From Arcobacter caeni (GTDB lineage Bacteria > Campylobacterota > Campylobacteria > Campylobacterales > Arcobacteraceae), in NCBI RefSeq assembly GCF_003063245.1, contig NZ_MUXE01000011.1, forward strand, positions 28,694 through 92,693: a stretch of DNA of 64,000 nt, given 5' to 3'. Made by a program: the position numbers and the translations under genes. Shown here in pieces: positions 62,894 to 64,000 of this stretch (positions are counted from its first letter, which is position 1; every line of letters begins with the position of its first letter). A model generated the notes under the pieces. That model was not told where the DNA came from and ran no database searches. It saw only the letters and a program-made list of their open reading frames with translations.

Positions 62894-62911
62894 ATTTGAT
62901 ATAATTCAAAT
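62894..62911 (+). promoter_or_regulatory. Promoter and operator dyad of the parA-like operon
   Basis: ATTTGA TATAAT TCAAAT: 6-bp inverted repeats flank a perfect -10 hexamer, which also reads as an extended -10 (TGATATAAT). It is about 57 nt before the parA start in a very AT-rich stretch (62830-62960). A repressor bound to this dyad would block the -10. Autoregulation by the ParA partner is likely in such operons, but is inferred. Confidence 0.6.
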
Positions 62912-62961
62912 CTATAAAATATATTATTATATAGAAATATATAGAAAAAATAGGATAATTC

Positions 62962-63558
62962 ATGTCATTAGTTGTTTATAGTATAAAAGGCGGTGTTGGA
63001 AAAACCACTTTATCAGTTCAAATCTCTCAAATGTTAGATTTTACTTATGTCACAAATGATTCTCACTCTTCAGCACATAATTTAATGCCTGAGGAAAAAG
63101 GATTTTTAGTATCATATGAAGAGTATGAAGAAATACCTTATGATGAAAAAGTTGTTTACGATTTTGGTGGATTTAAAGATACGAGAATAAATGATATTAT
63201 AAAAAAATCAAATAAAATACTTATACCGACACTTACCTCAATTGTTGATGTTCAAGCAACAATTGCAACATTAAAAGATATTATAGAAATAAATAAAAAT
63301 ATAATTATTGTTATTAATAGAGCAAAAAACAATAATAAATCAACTGACTTAAAAGAATATTTATTAGAAGAAATAGAAAAATTATATGGGGAAGTTGATA
63401 TACCAATAATTTTTGTAAGAGAATCTTCAGTTCTTGAAGATTCTTTATTTGATTGTGAATATGTAGAAACAAAAGCTGGAAATAATAGATTTAAAAGACA
63501 TATTTATAGAAATGCCATTGAAGATATGATTGAACTAAGAAAGATATTGGAGAAATAA
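62962..63558 (+). CDS. ParA-like partition ATPase
   Basis: A 198-residue member of the ParA/MinD family with the deviant Walker A KGGVGKTT at residues 9-16, a YDFGGF switch region (about 73-78) in which the expected DxP or D-x-G acidic motif is reduced to D-F-G-G, and IPTLTSIVDVQAT. It is shorter than chromosomal Soj/ParA (about 260) and similar to small plasmid ParA or ParF proteins. It is followed with no gap by a small basic protein, giving a typical plasmid partition operon layout. Confidence 0.85.
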   Translation: MSLVVYSIKGGVGKTTLSVQISQMLDFTYVTNDSHSSAHNLMPEEKGFLVSYEEYEEIPYDEKVVYDFGGFKDTRINDIIKKSNKILIPTLTSIVDVQATIATLKDIIEINKNIIIVINRAKNNNKSTDLKEYLLEEIEKLYGEVDIPIIFVRESSVLEDSLFDCEYVETKAGNNRFKRHIYRNAIEDMIELRKILEK

Positions 63559-63843
63559 ATGGGATATGCAGATAAATTAAAACAAAATTCTTCAAAGATT
63601 CAAACTGATGAAAAGGTTTTAGAAGAAAAAGTTATCAAAAAAAAGATACTAGGAAGACCAGTAAAAGCTAAAAATGAAGTAAGAAATACAGCAATCCCAA
63701 TCGCATTAAATCAATTAGAAAAAAAATGGATAGAAAATCAAGCATCTATAATGTCAAAAGAAATTGGACTTAAAATTACTACATCAGCATGGATGAGAAT
63801 GACTTTATTGAAAAATATGAATAGTGAAAGTGACTATTTATAG
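63559..63843 (+). CDS. Small basic protein, possible RHH DNA-binding partner of ParA
   Basis: A 94-residue basic protein starting at the base after the parA stop codon. The N-terminal ~45 residues are lysine-rich and flexible (KKKILGRPVKAK). The C-terminal part reads RNTAIPIALNQLEKKWIENQASIMSKEIGLKITTSAWMRM, a short strand followed by two helices as in ribbon-helix-helix proteins that act as ParB or ParG. It would bind the dyad or a centromere site near 62890-62910. The fold is inferred by eye. Confidence 0.6.
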   Translation: MGYADKLKQNSSKIQTDEKVLEEKVIKKKILGRPVKAKNEVRNTAIPIALNQLEKKWIENQASIMSKEIGLKITTSAWMRMTLLKNMNSESDYL

Positions 63844-63870
63844 TTTGAGTAGAATAAAAAGAGATTAATG

Positions 63871-64000
63871 GGAGGGATCGTTCAAAATTTTGTGTCAAAC
63901 AGGTAAAATAAACAATACCAAAGGACACAAAGATGAAGATAGAAATAGATGTAGAGCAATTTGCTCGTGATATAAAAGCTGGTAAAAGTATCGGTGGAGC
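63871..64000 (+). mobile_element. Left end of an IS256-family insertion sequence (incomplete)
   Basis: The sequence GGGATCGTTCAAAATTTTGT begins near 63874 and continues GTCAAACAGG, resembling the ends of IS256-family elements, which are typically G-rich at the tip and contain TTCAAAATTTTGTG. About 58 bp later the transposase starts. The right end and the target duplication lie outside the window, so the exact border is uncertain by a few bases. Confidence 0.7.
63933..64000 (+). CDS. IS256/Mutator-family transposase (5-prime end only)
   Basis: The ATG at 63933, with AAAGGA eight bases upstream, opens a frame that runs off the window: MKIEIDVEQFARDIKAGKSI then GG. The EQFARDIKAGKSIGG start is typical of IS256-family transposases, where a DGxLxPLxKxLTE stretch follows. 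Only 22 codons are visible, so an intact gene cannot be shown. Confidence 0.7.
   Translation, partial: MKIEIDVEQFARDIKAGKSIGG

Noticed and set aside
62830..62960. Possible replication origin or CRISPR-like repeats in the AT-rich stretch before parA
   Set aside because: The short TATAGAAA-type repeats are two imperfect copies in simple AT-rich sequence, with no regular spacing and no DnaA-box-like TTATCCACA.

Overview
The window looks like a chromosomal segment of a campylobacterotal bacterium of the Arcobacter/Aliarcobacter group. The DNA is very AT-rich. Its FliY, remote CheZ, PflA-like TPR protein and MotA are of the epsilonproteobacterial type. FlhF/FlhG are present, as expected for a polar flagellum. 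The genus is inferred from these protein families; no 16S rRNA or other taxonomic marker lies in the window.

Positions 1-29464 are one almost unbroken minus-strand block of motility genes, read from 29464 downwards: cheY, a CheZ-like protein, flgF-like, flgB, fliF, fliG, fliH, fliN, flgD, a short hook-protein paralogue, flgE, a membrane-anchored coiled-coil protein, a TPR protein, a FlaG-like protein, fliY, a PomA/PomB-type stator pair, a FlgJ-like rod protein, an FlgN-like chaperone, a short FlgA-like protein, flhF, flhG, a small membrane protein, fliE, flgC, fliK, fliR, flhB, a PflA-like TPR protein, fliI, flgL and flhA (cut by the window edge). Genes overlap by 1-4 nt or are separated by a few bases. 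The few wider gaps carry sigma70-like -10 boxes or hairpins. flgG, a lysine-rich small protein and a SPOR-like membrane protein diverge from cheY on the plus strand (29625-31844).

Positions 31846-47538 are mostly minus-strand housekeeping genes: rimM, a KH protein, rpsP and ffh; an RluA-type pseudouridine synthase, waaA (kdtA), a zinc-ribbon coiled-coil protein, a Nif3-like protein, glyQ, a glutaredoxin-like protein and purE; a GT9-like glycosyltransferase and a U32 peptidase-family protein; a large double-Cache chemoreceptor ending in EWESF; recN and nadK. The str operon rpsL-rpsG-fusA follows (47661-50641) with a strong terminator. Next come an MFS exporter, YwbE, a hypothetical protein, an orphan periplasmic Cache protein, a small membrane protein, and a second stator pair of canonical MotA/MotB type (53648-55198). 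The window therefore encodes two different stators, one with sodium-type and one with proton-type signatures.

The right part (55382-64000) is on the plus strand: amtB-glnK with a terminator; a TetR regulator with an operator at its own promoter, followed by an overlapping OMF-MFP-RND efflux operon; then a very AT-rich stretch, a ParA-like ATPase with a small possible ribbon-helix-helix partner, and the left end and first codons of an IS256-family insertion sequence running off the window. The last 1.2 kb is the only stretch that looks mobile or plasmid-like. No gene-free stretch exceeds 300 bases; the largest gap is 50642-50888. I saw no tRNA, rRNA or CRISPR array.
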